This document shows, piece by piece, positions 1-11,400 of a stretch of DNA of 64,000 nucleotides. The notes below the pieces were generated by a model that was not told the DNA's origin, did not search any database, and saw only the letters and a program-made list of their open reading frames with translations. A program made the translations under genes and the position numbers. Location of the stretch: contig JAJQJQ010000005.1 of the NCBI GenBank assembly GCA_028622995.1, positions 7,998,001-8,062,000 of the forward strand. The letters are read 5' to 3'. Position 1 is the stretch's first letter, and each line of letters starts with the position of its first letter. This DNA comes from Panagrolaimus kolymaensis (lineage: Eukaryota > Nematoda > Chromadorea > Rhabditida > Panagrolaimidae).

Positions 1-211
1 TTAAGCTAAAAACTTTACTCAGAAGGCTCTATCAGAAAATTGTGAATTCGAATATAATTTTACTTTGGAAGGACGCTAAATCGGTTACTTTGACGACATC
101 ATGACCGCCGTCTTTTGTCCGTAATGGTTGCAAAAGGAATCAATTCTTTTCACTATTATTTTTATATATAATAGAATTTTTCAAATTGGTATAGCAAAAT
201 ATTATCTCAAG

Positions 212-504
212 CAGGGGTGAGCGGATATCCGTGTCCGTGTCCGTTTCCGCGGATATCCGTGGTTTTTTCACGTCCGTATCCGTATCCGCGTCCGAAAAAA
301 TTTTTTTTAATATCCGTTTCCGTATCCGTATCCGTGTAAGCCTTAAAAATGAAAATTCTAATACAAAATTTCCGTGTCCGTGTCCGTTTCCGCGGATATC
401 CAGGCACTTTTGGATTTCCGTGTCCGTATCCGCTTTTACGGAACTGCCTGACGTCCGTTTCCGTATCCGTCCGTCTAAGGAAAAGTCATGTCCGCTCACC
501 CCTG
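212..504. mobile_element. hAT-type MITE 1 with TCCGTG-repeat interior
   Basis: A 293-bp element is bounded by inverted ends CAGGGGTGAGCGGA (from 212) and TCCGCTCACCCCTG (ending 504). It is flanked on both sides by the identical 8-bp sequence ATCTCAAG (204-211 and 505-512). A CAGGGGTG-type terminus plus an 8-bp duplication is the hAT superfamily signature. The interior is almost entirely hexamer-like repeats of the kind ATCCGTGTCCGTTTCCG on both arms, so open frames here are repeat artefacts rather than genes. It has no coding capacity and would depend on a transposase in trans. Confidence 0.9.
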
Positions 505-512
505 ATCTCAAG

Positions 513-1630
513 GTGATGATATTATGTGTAAAAGCATCATGATGGAAAATAAAAAAGAAGCAACTAAAATAAGAATGACCATCATTAAAATGTTGTCCTT
601 TTTTACAAAATAATCAAGTAAGGATCTGGGATAAGTGCGATTATTATTGATATCTTTCGATTAAAAAATAAAAGCCATTTTTGCTTTCCATGACAGTAAT
701 TATTAAACTTACATTGGAAATATATGTACTATCCCCAAATTACGTAAAATATAAATAATACAAAAATGTTTATTCAAGACTACAACCATCGAATTCGAAA
801 GTTAACATAATTTCAATTAACCATCGAGAACTTTGTTACGGGCTTATACATAGCCAACAGAAGATAACCAGTATTAAAAAATTTATATTAGTTCACAAAA
901 AAATCATCAAAATCCAAAAATTGTTGAGTGAAAGAGTTTTTATGACAAATATTAGGTGCTCAGGTAATTTACGTAATTATTTCGGCGAAACATCTAAATA
1001 AATCTAAATACATAACAATTAACAACAAATATTTCTAAAAACAAACAATGCTTAAAAATTTGAATTATTATGATTCTTGCCAAGAATATGTTTGCCGCGT
1101 TTTCCTAAAGCTTACCTAATTCATACGACAGTTTTTTCACTTTATTTGCTCTGTATCAATTCGTTTATTTTTCAGTTAATTGTTCTTGTTAGGTTTATTT
1201 TGTTATTTTTTTTTGTAGATATTGTCCTTAATCTTATTTACCCATATCAGACTTCTTATTATGATTTTTTTTTGTCACTTTGATAATGTGTTGTGCTGTT
1301 AGATTATTTAAAATTTGAGGGCTTAAATTTCTTTTCTTTATTTTCTCATGAGTTTTAACATGGGATTGAATATTATCCTCTAATAATAAAAAAGTTTATG
1401 AATATTAGAAAGGTAAATAAATTTTCATGTTCTTTCCTATCATCGCTACGGTTTTAATTATTTTTTCTCCCACAGTTACTTTTAATTTTGAATGTTAAAA
1501 TCCATGTTTATCTATTATTTATTTTATCGCAATGTTAACTACAAAACTGATTTTAAGTTAAGGAAAACTTGGTTTATAATAATATCCGCTCTTTTTTCGA
1601 TTCTATGAATAAAATTTTAACCTTATTTTT
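513..1630. other. No gene seen
   Basis: AT-rich sequence with no splice-consistent open frame, repeat or RNA gene that I can support. Short open frames around 1077-1283 are composed of F/L/I codons from T-rich DNA and lack coding character. Confidence 0.5.
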
Positions 1631-1637
1631 TCAGATA

Positions 1638-1817
1638 ATGTCTTATCGAAGCAGAAGCGTCCATTCTTCACGAGCTTCTTCTCAACGAAATTCTCTTAGA
1701 CTTCGTGGACTTCCACCTTCAACCATCGGTAAGAAACAGCGCAAATCCAATGGTGAAGAACTTCTCAAGAAATGTTTCACACCTGTCCTATATATTAATT
1801 TTTTGACAAATGAAGAG
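1638..1817 (+). CDS. Putative small basic Ser/Arg-rich protein or 5' exon
   Basis: I do not recognise this product. A 59-60 residue frame begins MSYRSRSVHSS, is rich in Ser and Arg in its first half, and ends in TAA at 1815-1817. A splice-acceptor-like TTTTTTCAG lies 3 nt before the ATG, a position typical of a spliced-leader trans-splice site or internal exon start. Two donor-like sites exist (GTAAGA near 1730 and GTAAGT overlapping the stop), so it could instead be the first exon of a longer gene. Composition differs clearly from the surrounding T-rich DNA, which is the main reason to list it. Confidence 0.35.
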
Positions 1818-2251
1818 TAAGTTATTTTTTTAAAATTGATTTCGCCTCGATTTTTTTCATAGGAAAAAATTCTTAGCATTTTATTTTTACAGTAAATTAA
1901 GTTTGGTAACATTAAATGGGCCTGTTTAAGTGTAAATCTGCAAAACTATGAGTCAATTTATTTTCGATCACATTGTTTTTTTAGCCATACTTAGAAAAAA
2001 TATATTTTCTAAGGCGTTGAAAAGACACTTTTTGTTTCTAACTTTTGGTTGTTTTTTCTAAAGAAAAAAACATATAAAAAATTTCTTTTTTAAAGCCAGC
2101 AAGAGGGTTAGTTTGTGCGCACACATTTTGTTTTTCCTTTTTTCAAATGTTGGGTCTTCTTTCAATTGCACGTTTTTCTTCATCATCTTTGGCGCCACAA
2201 AAATATTTATTTTACAAAATTTTCGACAAACCCTTTTTATTCTCATCATCA

Positions 2252-2262
2252 AATTTTTACAG
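2252..2262 (+). promoter_or_regulatory. Probable spliced-leader trans-splice acceptor
   Basis: AATTTTTACAG one base before the ATG of the isomerase gene matches the nematode acceptor consensus. No matching donor-bearing coding exon is evident upstream, which favours trans-splicing over a cis intron. Inferred from position and sequence only. Confidence 0.45.
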
Positions 2263-2263
2263 A

Positions 2264-3287
2264 ATGTCCGGTCCATCTGTTGCCAGCAATTTGAATTCTA
2301 TTTCGGCAGATCCTGAAGAACCAATAGAACGAGCAAAGAAAGCTGCTGCATTTGCATGTGGTGATGCATATATCAAGGATGGACAAAAAATTGGTGTGGG
2401 ATCGGGTTCTACTGTTAAATATTTCGTCGAATATCTCAAAGAACGGTATCAAACTGGACAATTGAAAGATATTATTTGTATTCCAACTTCATTTATGGTA
2501 AGTCTTACTTTTATATATTCCAACTTTGTTAATTATTTCACTTTTAGACAAGAAAATGGCTGCTTGATGCAAAATTACCCGTTTCAACTTTAGAAGAACA
2601 TTACGTCTTGGATCTCGATGTTGATGGCGCAGATGAAGTCGATGCTAAACTCAATTGTATCAAAGGAGGTGGTGGATGTTTAACCCAAGAAAAGGTTGTT
2701 CAATCATGTTCAAAGAAATTTATTGTAACGTTTTATCCATTTTTTTAAAATTAGATTTGATTACGCTTGTTTTTAGGTGATCGCTGATGATAAAAAGAAA
2801 TCCACAAAACTTGGTGATAATTTCAAGTATTTGCCTATTGAAGTCGTACCAGCAGCATATTTCCCTGTTAAAAAATGGATCGAAGAACTTCTTGGTATGC
2901 TTTATTTTATTAATATCTTAGCAAATATGTAAAATAGCTTTTCATTGCTTTCAATTTTATGATTCTTTTGTCAAAACTGCTCTTTTGGCCTTAACTTATA
3001 CCTTCCTTCAAAGCTTCCATTTATAAATTATCGATTATTTTTCAGGTGGTGAATGCACTCTTCGTATTGCTTCGACTAAATGTTCTCCATTTATTACTGA
3101 TAATAACAACTATATTCTCCAATGGGATTTTCCTAAGAATGCTGATGATCGTGATTGGAAAACAACAAACCAAATGATTCTTGAACTTCCTGGGGTGGTT
3201 GAAACTGGGCTTTTCTTGAATGTTATTGAGAAAGTTTTTTTGGCAACACATGAAGGAAAAATTGAAATTCTTGAAAAAGAAACTTAA
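2264..3287 (+). CDS. rpia: Ribose-5-phosphate isomerase A
   Basis: Interconverts ribose-5-phosphate and ribulose-5-phosphate in the non-oxidative pentose phosphate pathway; cytosolic. Four exons read as 2264-2497, 2548-2724, 2777-2894 and 3046-3287, with phases that join cleanly. Family hallmarks in order are [13 protein letters not shown] (phosphate-binding region), [16 protein letters not shown] with the catalytic acid, [11 protein letters not shown] with the catalytic Lys, and PGVVETGLF near the C-terminus. Total length of about 256 residues fits eukaryotic RpiA. I chose the ATG at 2264 because TTTTTACAG immediately precedes it, a likely trans-splice acceptor. An in-frame upstream ATG at 2147 would add a Ser/Phe-rich, presequence-like extension of about 39 residues, so an organellar isoform cannot be excluded. 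Identification is firm. Confidence 0.95.
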
Positions 3288-3407
3288 CTCCAGAAGTCAT
3301 TCATCTTTATCGGAAATCATCTCAATAGCTCTTCATTTTTGCATTGTTAGGGATTTTTTACTTGTTGTTTTATGTTTTGTTTATTCATTTTTTATTATGT
3401 TTTTCAA

Positions 3408-3413
3408 AATAAA
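3408..3413 (+). terminator. Polyadenylation signal AATAAA of the isomerase gene
   Basis: Canonical AATAAA about 120 nt after the stop codon, followed by a T-rich stretch. Confidence 0.55.
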
Positions 3414-3604
3414 CTTTATTTACTAGCTTCTTCTGCTCATTACTGTATCATTTTATTTTTCGTTGTTGTTAAACCTTTATTTATTTATTCTCAAAAGATT
3501 ACAAAGTTACTAGCGAATTGCTAAAACCATTTTCAATGAAAAACAAGCTTGTTTAAGACATACTTTAAAATTGGTTTAACGCTTTTATAAAAAGGAATTT
3601 TATT

Positions 3605-4088
3605 TTATGATCCGATGTTTGCAAATGGTCCTCCAATTGCTTTCAATTCCGCTTTAACTGAATCTGAAGCTCCGCTCAAAAGGCTTTGGAACTTTTCATG
3701 TTCTTGAGCATGAGTGATGGATTGATCTTGATGGATTTCCTTTGCTTGAGCAAGGAGGGCTTTGGTTTCAGCTGAGAGAGTTCCTTCAGCTTCTTTGATT
3801 TTAGCGGAGAATTCATTCTTTTTTGCTTCAAGTTTTGCAACCATTTCATTAAACTTGGTCTAAAGATTGGAAAGGTCTCTTTTTGAAACTTTAGAGAAAG
3901 TAACAACTTACTTGGCAATCGCCACCAATTCCTTCGCAATACGATTTGACATTGTCTCTCATTTGTTGCTTAGTAAAAGTCTTATTATCGATAATTTCTT
4001 CAAGTTTCTTACGTTGGCCATCGTTCATAGCTTTACCAACTTCATCCATAAACATTTTACGAATAGCTTCTCGACCTCCACCAGACAT
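3605..4088 (-). CDS. SXP/RAL-2-like (DUF148-type) nematode protein
   Basis: Two exons (4088-3912 and 3859-3605) join in phase 0 to give 143 residues. The sequence is predominantly charged amphipathic helix. Segments KMFMDEVGKAMND and KLEEIIDNKTFTKQQ precede NVKSYCEGIGGDC, and the C-terminal half has AKLEAKKNEFSAK repeats. The helix-turn pattern around 'LEEII-N-TKQQ' resembles the SXP/RAL-2 (DUF148) family of nematode secreted proteins, whose biochemical role is unclear. Unlike most members it starts MSGGGREA without a visible signal peptide. A splice-acceptor-like AAATATTTCAG lies about 32 nt upstream of the ATG, so either trans-splicing or a missed 5' signal exon is possible. Family assignment is moderate and rests on pattern, not a search. 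Confidence 0.6.
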
Positions 4089-4094
4089 GATTGA

Positions 4095-5870
4095 AATGAA
4101 AAAGTTGGAAGGATTAAACTGAAATATTTTTAGCTTACTACTGCTGCGATAAATTATAAAACTTCATCGCGATTAATTACTCAAACCTCGATTTGGGGTT
4201 TGGTCTATTCTTTTAAAGGCTTTCATATATGACTTTTTAAAACAGCAAAACAAAATGGTTGGAAATAGTTTTAAAAAAAAGAAGAGATAAATGAAAGGAT
4301 AACATTTTTAGAATTTTGTCTCCATAATGAATGAAGCTATCATTCTATAAAAAAAGAGAAGTCTCTTCTATCAAATCTCAACTTGATATTACTAAAAACT
4401 GCAATAATAAAAGCATTTTCAAAATCTTTTTAAACAAATTTACTTTCATTTTGATAATAATAAAAATGTTAACGCCCCTAGCAACGAGACCTAAACACAG
4501 ACTACTATTAATGTCTTGACAACACAATTACTATGTAACAAAAAATAAATTGAATATGAAAAACCTTTCATTAAATTCTGTCTATAAAGCTTCTTATTAA
4601 ATAAATATCAGAGGGAAAAAGGTTATTTTAAGAAACTTAAATATTACTGCAACGAAGAAAAAAAGAAGAAATGAAAATACAGACAAGCAAGCTTACTTTG
4701 GGTATCTCATATTCGATGAAGGCAAAGCTGCTCCATGGCACTCATGGGAAATAGCAGCAAAACGAAAAAAAGCACGCAAAAATACAAATATAAAAAAAGG
4801 TTAGAGAAAGTGTCAAATAAATATTATGAAGAGGAAATTTAATACCTAACGGAGAATTCATAGAATTTATATGAGATTAATCTTTTGAAACACTCCTTTT
4901 TTGGAAAGAAAAAAAGTGTTCGATGTTTGTGTTGTTGACACAAAGTTGTCACAATTTTTGTGATTTCATGAGTTTGCAAACGTAATATCGTCATGGTGAT
5001 TCACATGGTACACCTTTTTTGTTTGATGTTTCATAAAAATAAACAACGAAGTTGGAACATTTTTTGTGGCTAACTTTGGTTTTTTTGATGGACTTGATGG
5101 ACTCAAGAAACTACTACAGACATTTTGTCATTAGCTTATGCTTCAAGCAATAAGAAAAGAGAATGTGATAAATATTTGAGTCCAAGAAGTTTATGAAAAA
5201 TATCAAAACACAACATTGCACCAAAATTTGAATGAAGTTTGTGTTCGTAGTTTGAAAAGCCTACAAAAAAAATGTGAAAAATTATGAAACGATGAAATTT
5301 TAATTCAACCGGTTTTTAATTTAATTTTAAATAAATATATGGACAGAAGTTTTTTGACTAACATGATATTGTAACAGATTCAGGCGAACACAAATGTCAC
5401 ATCTTCCTTTTTTATTGAATGAAATTGGAACAATAGTTTTTCACTGTTTTCTTGTCCATATTAGTTGCAATCGACAAAAAATAAACTTATCAACGACAAA
5501 TATGGAAAGGTCCATCTACTGCTATTATTTTGTAATATGGAGCCATCAATATTCTCTAAGACATAACAAAAAAGTCCAATTTTTTATGCTGTTGTACATA
5601 TCAATTAACCGCAATTTTCAAAAAGTATTATTCTTGCATAACCACAAAATGTTCTCGCATTTCCAACCCTTGTCTTCCTTCAAGCAGCATAAATCAAAGA
5701 AAAAAATTTATTCAAACAAAACAATATAAAAAACAATCGAAAGGACAAAAAAATTTCGAAACAAAAACAATATAAAAAAACAATTGAAAGACAAAAAAAT
5801 AACATAACACGATAAGATAATACAGTAAAGTACAAAAAAATTTGAAACAATAAACAAACAAGAAAAATCA
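4095..5870. other. Intergenic; no gene supported
   Basis: AT-rich sequence. A somewhat GC-richer patch at 4690-4770 on the minus strand has an open frame ending at a GTAAGC donor (reading ...GAALPSSNMRYPK), which might be a 5' exon for the SXP-like gene. It has no usable start or acceptor, so I do not call it. Confidence 0.4.
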
Positions 5871-6527
5871 TTAGGCGTTAATTCTTTTGTCGCGGAGAAA
5901 TTGGACGTTGGTGAAGTTGAATTTGATACTTCGCTCATAGTAAGAGCTTCCATTTTGACCATTTGGACCATCAATTGAGCCAGGTTCACTTCCATTGCCA
6001 TTTGATTCTTCGTCATTGTTAGAAGCTCTAAAAAATAAATTTTGAGTAACAAAAATGAAAGGGATAAACGTACTCATTAATATTATAAAGCTGGCGGCCA
6101 CGTTCAGCATATCGATTGGCAATATACACAGGAGCTGGTAGTGACGTAGGAGAAGTTACGATTTGAAAATTATAACATAGAGCATTAGTCCAGCGTTCAA
6201 ACATATCAAGAGTGGCGTCCTTCTCGGTGGTGTGGATCACTGTGTATTTGGGCGTCTTTGCAGTACCCTAAAATATTAATAACGATAGGAGAAAAAATTT
6301 ACAAAAAAAGATCTTACTTGAATGGCAAGATGAGGATTGAGATAAAATTCAGAGTATTTATGATGCACAACGGTAGTATCGATGACGGTACCAGGACGAA
6401 TGTTTTGATCGGATGCTCGGTCTTTTGGGTTGATCTGAAAATAAACGTGCATGTCTTGGAGAATCCCTTGCAAGAATGGAACTTTTCTTGTTTTCCGCAA
6501 CATTTTTACAACATTATGAATTCTTTC
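5871..6527 (-). pseudogene. Argonaute (WAGO-like) C-terminal PIWI fragment
   Basis: Three exons (6527-6318, 6267-6074, 6027-5871) encode the last part of an Argonaute PIWI domain. Clear landmarks are NIRPGTVIDTTVVHH, FYLNPHLAIQGTAKTPKY, LTNAL-type NALCYNFQI, SLPAPVYIANRYAERGR and a C-terminal FLRDKRINA. In human AGO2 the PAPAYYAH motif supplies the fourth catalytic residue (His). Here it reads PAPVYIAN, so His is Asn, as in the slicer-deficient worm-specific WAGO clade. N, PAZ and MID domains and the upstream catalytic Asp/Glu region are not found between 6600 and the MITE at 7326. A short open stretch just upstream (6604-6552, minus) may be one further exon remnant. It is either a truncated pseudogene or the 3' end of a gene whose 5' part was removed or lies in undetected exons. 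Confidence 0.75.
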
Positions 6528-6604
6528 CTGAAATTGAAGGGAAAATTCCACCTTTAGAATATGAACCTGGACTCATTAAATCTCCCACAGCTTTTAAAGT
6601 TCGA

Positions 6605-7325
6605 GCTAAAGAACGAAAATAAAAAATTAGTGAAGCAAAAATGGAAATATTTTAAGATTAGCTTATTGAAAATTTGTTATATCATTAATTTATGCATATC
6701 TCATATTTGTTGGACTTGCATTTAAAATAAGAACTTTAAAAAATAAGGAATTCAATATTGTCAAAACACAAGTAAAAATAGCACCATAGTAGCGAAAGGT
6801 CATTTTCATTCATTCAAACTACGACTAACTTCCATTTTGAGGTTAAAATACTTTAGAATAACCAAAAAGCATCTCAAAGCTTCAAAAAAATGTTCCATTT
6901 TTGATTTTGAATTAAAATTTAGAAGTTCATAAACTTGCTGCATCGATTTAAATTTTATGAAGAAAAAAAAATACAAAAAAAAAATACAAAAAAAAAATAA
7001 CTAGAAACTTCTTCATAAAATTATTGTTATTATTAGTAAAATCAAACATGATGTTTTCGCATTTAAAAAAAGATATTTTAATATGTAAATTTTGTTAGCT
7101 AAAAAATACTTTAGGATTCCAAGGTTGTTTTTGGTCGTATCAATCAATTGCTAACAAAGACTTCATCAAATTTTATCATTTTTTTTCAAAGTTTTTGACG
7201 TGCATTTTTTTCGCTTTGAGAATATTGTCACGCGGCTTTTTCCTCTTTGAAATTTTTTTCTTTCACTCATTCGTTTTTTTACGCTGAATTTTGTTGTCTG
7301 TTAGAAAGATTGGATGGATCGAAGG
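6605..7325. other. No gene seen
   Basis: A/T-rich sequence including a low-complexity A-run with TAC interruptions at about 6960-7000. The expected upstream Argonaute exons are not detectable here. Confidence 0.5.
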
Positions 7326-7818
7326 CAGGCTTGGGCGGAAATGAAAACTCCGGGACGGGAATCCGGGAATCCGGGATTCCCGTAAAAAAGTCCGGGACGG
7401 AACGGGAATCCGGGAATGATCCGGGAATTCATAAAAAATGGTTAAAAACTATTTTTCTGCCATTTTTTCATTTTTTTTAAACCAAATGCTTTCTATTTTA
7501 AAAAAGAAAAAAATGTATTAGACGCATTTTTTAAAAAACATGACGTTTTAACCAATTGTGAATTTTAGCGTTAAATTTTTTTGAAAAAAACGTTTTTTTT
7601 AGTAATGATTTGTCAGATAACCAAAAAGTTTTGGTGATAATTCATTAAAATTTTGAAGAAAATGGTTACTGGAATGGTAATATGTACTCCTCCCTTTACT
7701 CTTATTAATTCCGGATTCCGGACAGAAAATCCGGGAATCCGGGACGGGAATAATTATCGAAAAAATGGTCCGGAATCCGGGAATCCGGAACACGATCCGG
7801 GATTCCCGCCCAAGCCTG
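7326..7818. mobile_element. hAT-type MITE 2 with CCGGGAATCCGGG interior
   Basis: A 493-bp element starts CAGGCTTGGGCGG and ends CCGCCCAAGCCTG. It is flanked by the identical 8-bp sequence ATCGAAGG (7318-7325 and 7819-7826). Both arms (7350-7430 and 7710-7808) are built from CCGGGAATCCGGGATTCCCG-like palindromic repeats around an AT-rich centre. Open frames on either strand are products of the repeat. Target duplication length and C-A-G terminus match hAT. Confidence 0.88.
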
Positions 7819-7826
7819 ATCGAAGG

Positions 7827-8435
7827 AAGGAATGCAAGGAGAAGAAAAATATGTGCCATTAAGGAAAAATATCCGCGCAGATATCATAAATCCCCATTTT
7901 TTTCCTTCTCACGTTTTACGTTTTTATTGATTTTGACACAATCGTTTTTTTGTGTTGAGCTTACACTTGTTTGCTTGCTAGCTTTCAAATAAATACAGAG
8001 GATGAGACAAAATTGATATTGGATATGGTATGAATATTCTAAACGTATAAAACATTATTAAAAAATAAATATCTGGAATAGAAGCAAACATTTTGTTGTT
8101 TCCATTTTTTAAAGAATTCCTCATCTCCAAGTTTTTTGGCAATAGTAAAGTGTCTCAATTCTTGCCTACATATTTTTGTAAAGCTTTTTTCATCCAATGA
8201 ACCTGAAGCGCCCCATATCCGCTTATCCTAACATTAATGTTTCATTTTCTTTGCGAATTGCATATTCGTGCTTTTTTTTCATTGCTTTTTTCTTGAAATT
8301 TCATCTATGTTTTTTCTTCGCGTGATTTATGGCCTTGTAAAAGCAGCTTTTGATTAATTATCTTACTTTGCTTCGAGTTTTTCTTTTATGTATGTTTGTT
8401 ATCATTAATTTATTGTGATAACTTTTAGACAAGTA
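7827..8435. other. Upstream region of the KASH gene
   Basis: No coding potential recognised. An AACTTTTAG acceptor-like sequence ends at about 8428, 7 nt before the ATG of the next gene, consistent with a trans-splice site or a 5'-UTR intron. Confidence 0.4.
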
Positions 8436-11400
8436 ATGATCGATGATACTGCTAAAATGGTTTCTCGGAGTAACTTCAACGACAAAGAGCTTTATGATTA
8501 TCTTTTACAAACTGTGAGTTTCTTTGATAATTTTGTTGATTAAGTTGTGTACTTGTTGGCTTTCATGTTTTATAAATGTTTTCATTTTATAAACCAGATT
8601 TCTAACAAATAACAAATGCGAATTAATTATTTGCTGTTGTTTACGGTACTTACAAACGTAAATGATAAGTTTGTAAGCGTTTATATGACATACAGTTATT
8701 TATTCATGACTTTGTTTATAATAAGCTATATGTTATTAAACTCTTTCTTCTTTTTAGTTAGCTGATCATAAATCATATTTGTTGAATTCAGAATACAATC
8801 AAATTACCTGTCGACCATCTTTTTCTGTTGAATTTCTTACTGAATTTTGGTTTGCTCTTGTAAAGTATGCATTTTATCAATTTTTACACTTTTAATTTTT
8901 GGTGTTTTAGAAAGTCAAAAATTCTAATTCCTCCGAAAGATATACATGACTTTGAAATGCTTATACGATCAGTCTACCCAACTTGTCATTCTTCACTTGA
9001 TCTTCGAATAACATGTTATGGTCCTCTTTATATTACTGGCAAACATCTAGGTTAGCTTTTTTTATTTCTTAAAAAATTAGTTATGTAACAATGTTTTTCA
9101 GAGAATGAAAGAGATATCGCTTCAAAGGTTAAATTTATGATCATCTTAATTTATGCTTCTCAATGGGCCGCTAAACATACAAAATGTCCTCCATTAATTC
9201 TCAAAGAAGATATGCATGGATTGCATCATAAAGTCAAACACAGTATTCTTCTACTTTTGAAGCAAATTTACGAGAACAAAAAGATCCCACTTGAAGTCAT
9301 TTGTGGCCTTTTGGAAGATGAAGAACAGAAGGTAAGGTTTTTTTCAACCCTTAACCATGAAGAAAATAAACAAATATTTTAGGAAAATTTTGACAATCCC
9401 GATAGAGCAAGATATGATTGGACAAATCAAATGATAATTTCATCTGCAAATGCTTATGAATACGAAAAGAAGATTATCGAGTTGGAGCAAAGTGTTATTC
9501 ATTTGAAAGAAAACGAACAAAATCTGACTGGACATACGGAGAAGCTAGAAATGAACTTGAATGAAAAAGAAAAGCAACTTTACGATGCATCTACTCGTGA
9601 ACAACAACTTCAAATCAACTTGGACAATTTTTCTGCCGATGTGAAGAAATCTGATGAAGTTATTTCAACAATGCAAATGGAGAAAGCTGCACTTGAAGAT
9701 AAATTTTCTGATATGCAACTTTGTTTGGATCGATTTTTGAAGAATGAAGAAACGTTTTATGGAAGTATTGAAAAGCTTGAAATGGATCTTGCTGATAAAG
9801 AAAAGCTACTTGGTGATGCATCTACTCGTGAACAACAATTTCAAATAAACTTGGATAATGTTTCTGAGGATCTGAAGAAATCTGAAGAAGTTATTTCAAC
9901 AATGCAAATGGACAAAGCTGCTCTGGAAGAAAAACTTGCTGTTAAAGAAAAGCAACTTTCTGATGCAACTAATCGTGAACAACAACTTCAAATCAACTTG
10001 AATAATGTTTCTGACGATGTGAAGAAATCTGATGATGCTATTTCAACAATGCAAATGGAGAAAGCTGCTCTTGAAGATAAATTTGCTGATATGCAACTTT
10101 GTTTGGATCGATTTTTGAAGAATGAAGTAACGTTTTATGAAAGTATTGAAAAGCTTGAAATGGATCTTGCTGTTAAAGAAAAACAACTTTGTGATGCAAC
10201 TACTCGGGAACAACAACTTCAAATAAACTTGGATAATGTTTCTCAGGATCTGAAGAAATCTGATGATGCAATTTCAATATTGCAAATGGAGAAAGCTGCT
10301 CTTGATGATAAACTTGCTGATGCAAGTGCTCGTGAACAACAACTTCAAATAAAATTGGACAATCTTTCTGACGATGGGAAGAAATCTGATGATGCTATTT
10401 CAACAATGCAAATGGAGAAATCTGCTCTTGAAGATAAATTTGCTGATATGCAACTTTGTTTGGATCGATTTTTGAAGAATGAAGTAACGTTTTATGAAAG
10501 TATTGAAAAGCTTGAAATGGATCTTGCTGTTAAAGAAAAACAACTTTGTGATGCAACTACTCGGGAACAACAACTTCAAATAAACTTGGATAATGTTTCT
10601 CAGGATCTGAAGAAATCTGATGATGCAATTTCAATATTGCAAATGGAGAAAGCTGCTCTTGATGATAAACTTGCTGATGCAAGTGCTCGTGAACAACAAC
10701 TTCAAATAAAATTGGACAATCTTTCTGACGATGGGAAGAAATCTGATGATGCTATTTCAACAATGCAAATGGAGAAATCTGCTCTTGAAGATAAATTTGC
10801 TGATATGCAACTTTGTTTGGATCGATTTTTGAAGAATGAAGTAACGTTTTATGAAAGTATTGAAAAGCTTGAAATGGATCTTGCTGTTAAAGAAAAACAA
10901 CTTTGTGATGCAACTACTCGGGAACAACAACTTCAAATAAACTTGGATAATGTTTCTCAGGATCTGAAGAAATCTGATGATGCAATTTCAATATTGCAAA
11001 TGGAGAAAGCTGCTCTTGATGATAAACTTGCTGATGCAAGTGCTCGTGAACAACAACTTCAAATAAAATTGGACAATCTTTCTGACGATGGGAAGAAATC
11101 TGATGATGCTATTTCAACAATGCAAATGGAGAAATCTGCTCTTGAAGATAAATTTGCTGATATGCAACTTTGTTTGGATCGATTTTTGAAGAATGAAGTA
11201 ACGTTTTATGAAAGTATTGAAAAGCTTGAAATGGATCTTGCTGTTAAAGAAAAACAACTTTGTGATGCAACTACTCGGGAACAACAACTTCAAATAAACT
11301 TGGATAATGTTTCTCAGGATCTGAAGAAATCTGATGATGCAATTTCAATATTGCAAATGGAGAAAGCTGCTCTTGATGATAAACTTGCTGATGCAAGTGC

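Noticed and set aside
140..542. Overlapping open frames rich in TDTDTD or SVSVSA
   Set aside because: They are translations of the hexamer-like repeats inside MITE 1 on both strands, not genes.
4690..4790. Possible minus-strand exon ending NMRYPK at a GTAAGC donor
   Set aside because: No in-frame start and no convincing acceptor; could not be joined in phase to the SXP-like gene with confidence.
7247..7992. Open frames rich in PGIRDG / RESGI motifs
   Set aside because: They lie within and beside MITE 2 and mirror its palindromic repeat on both strands.
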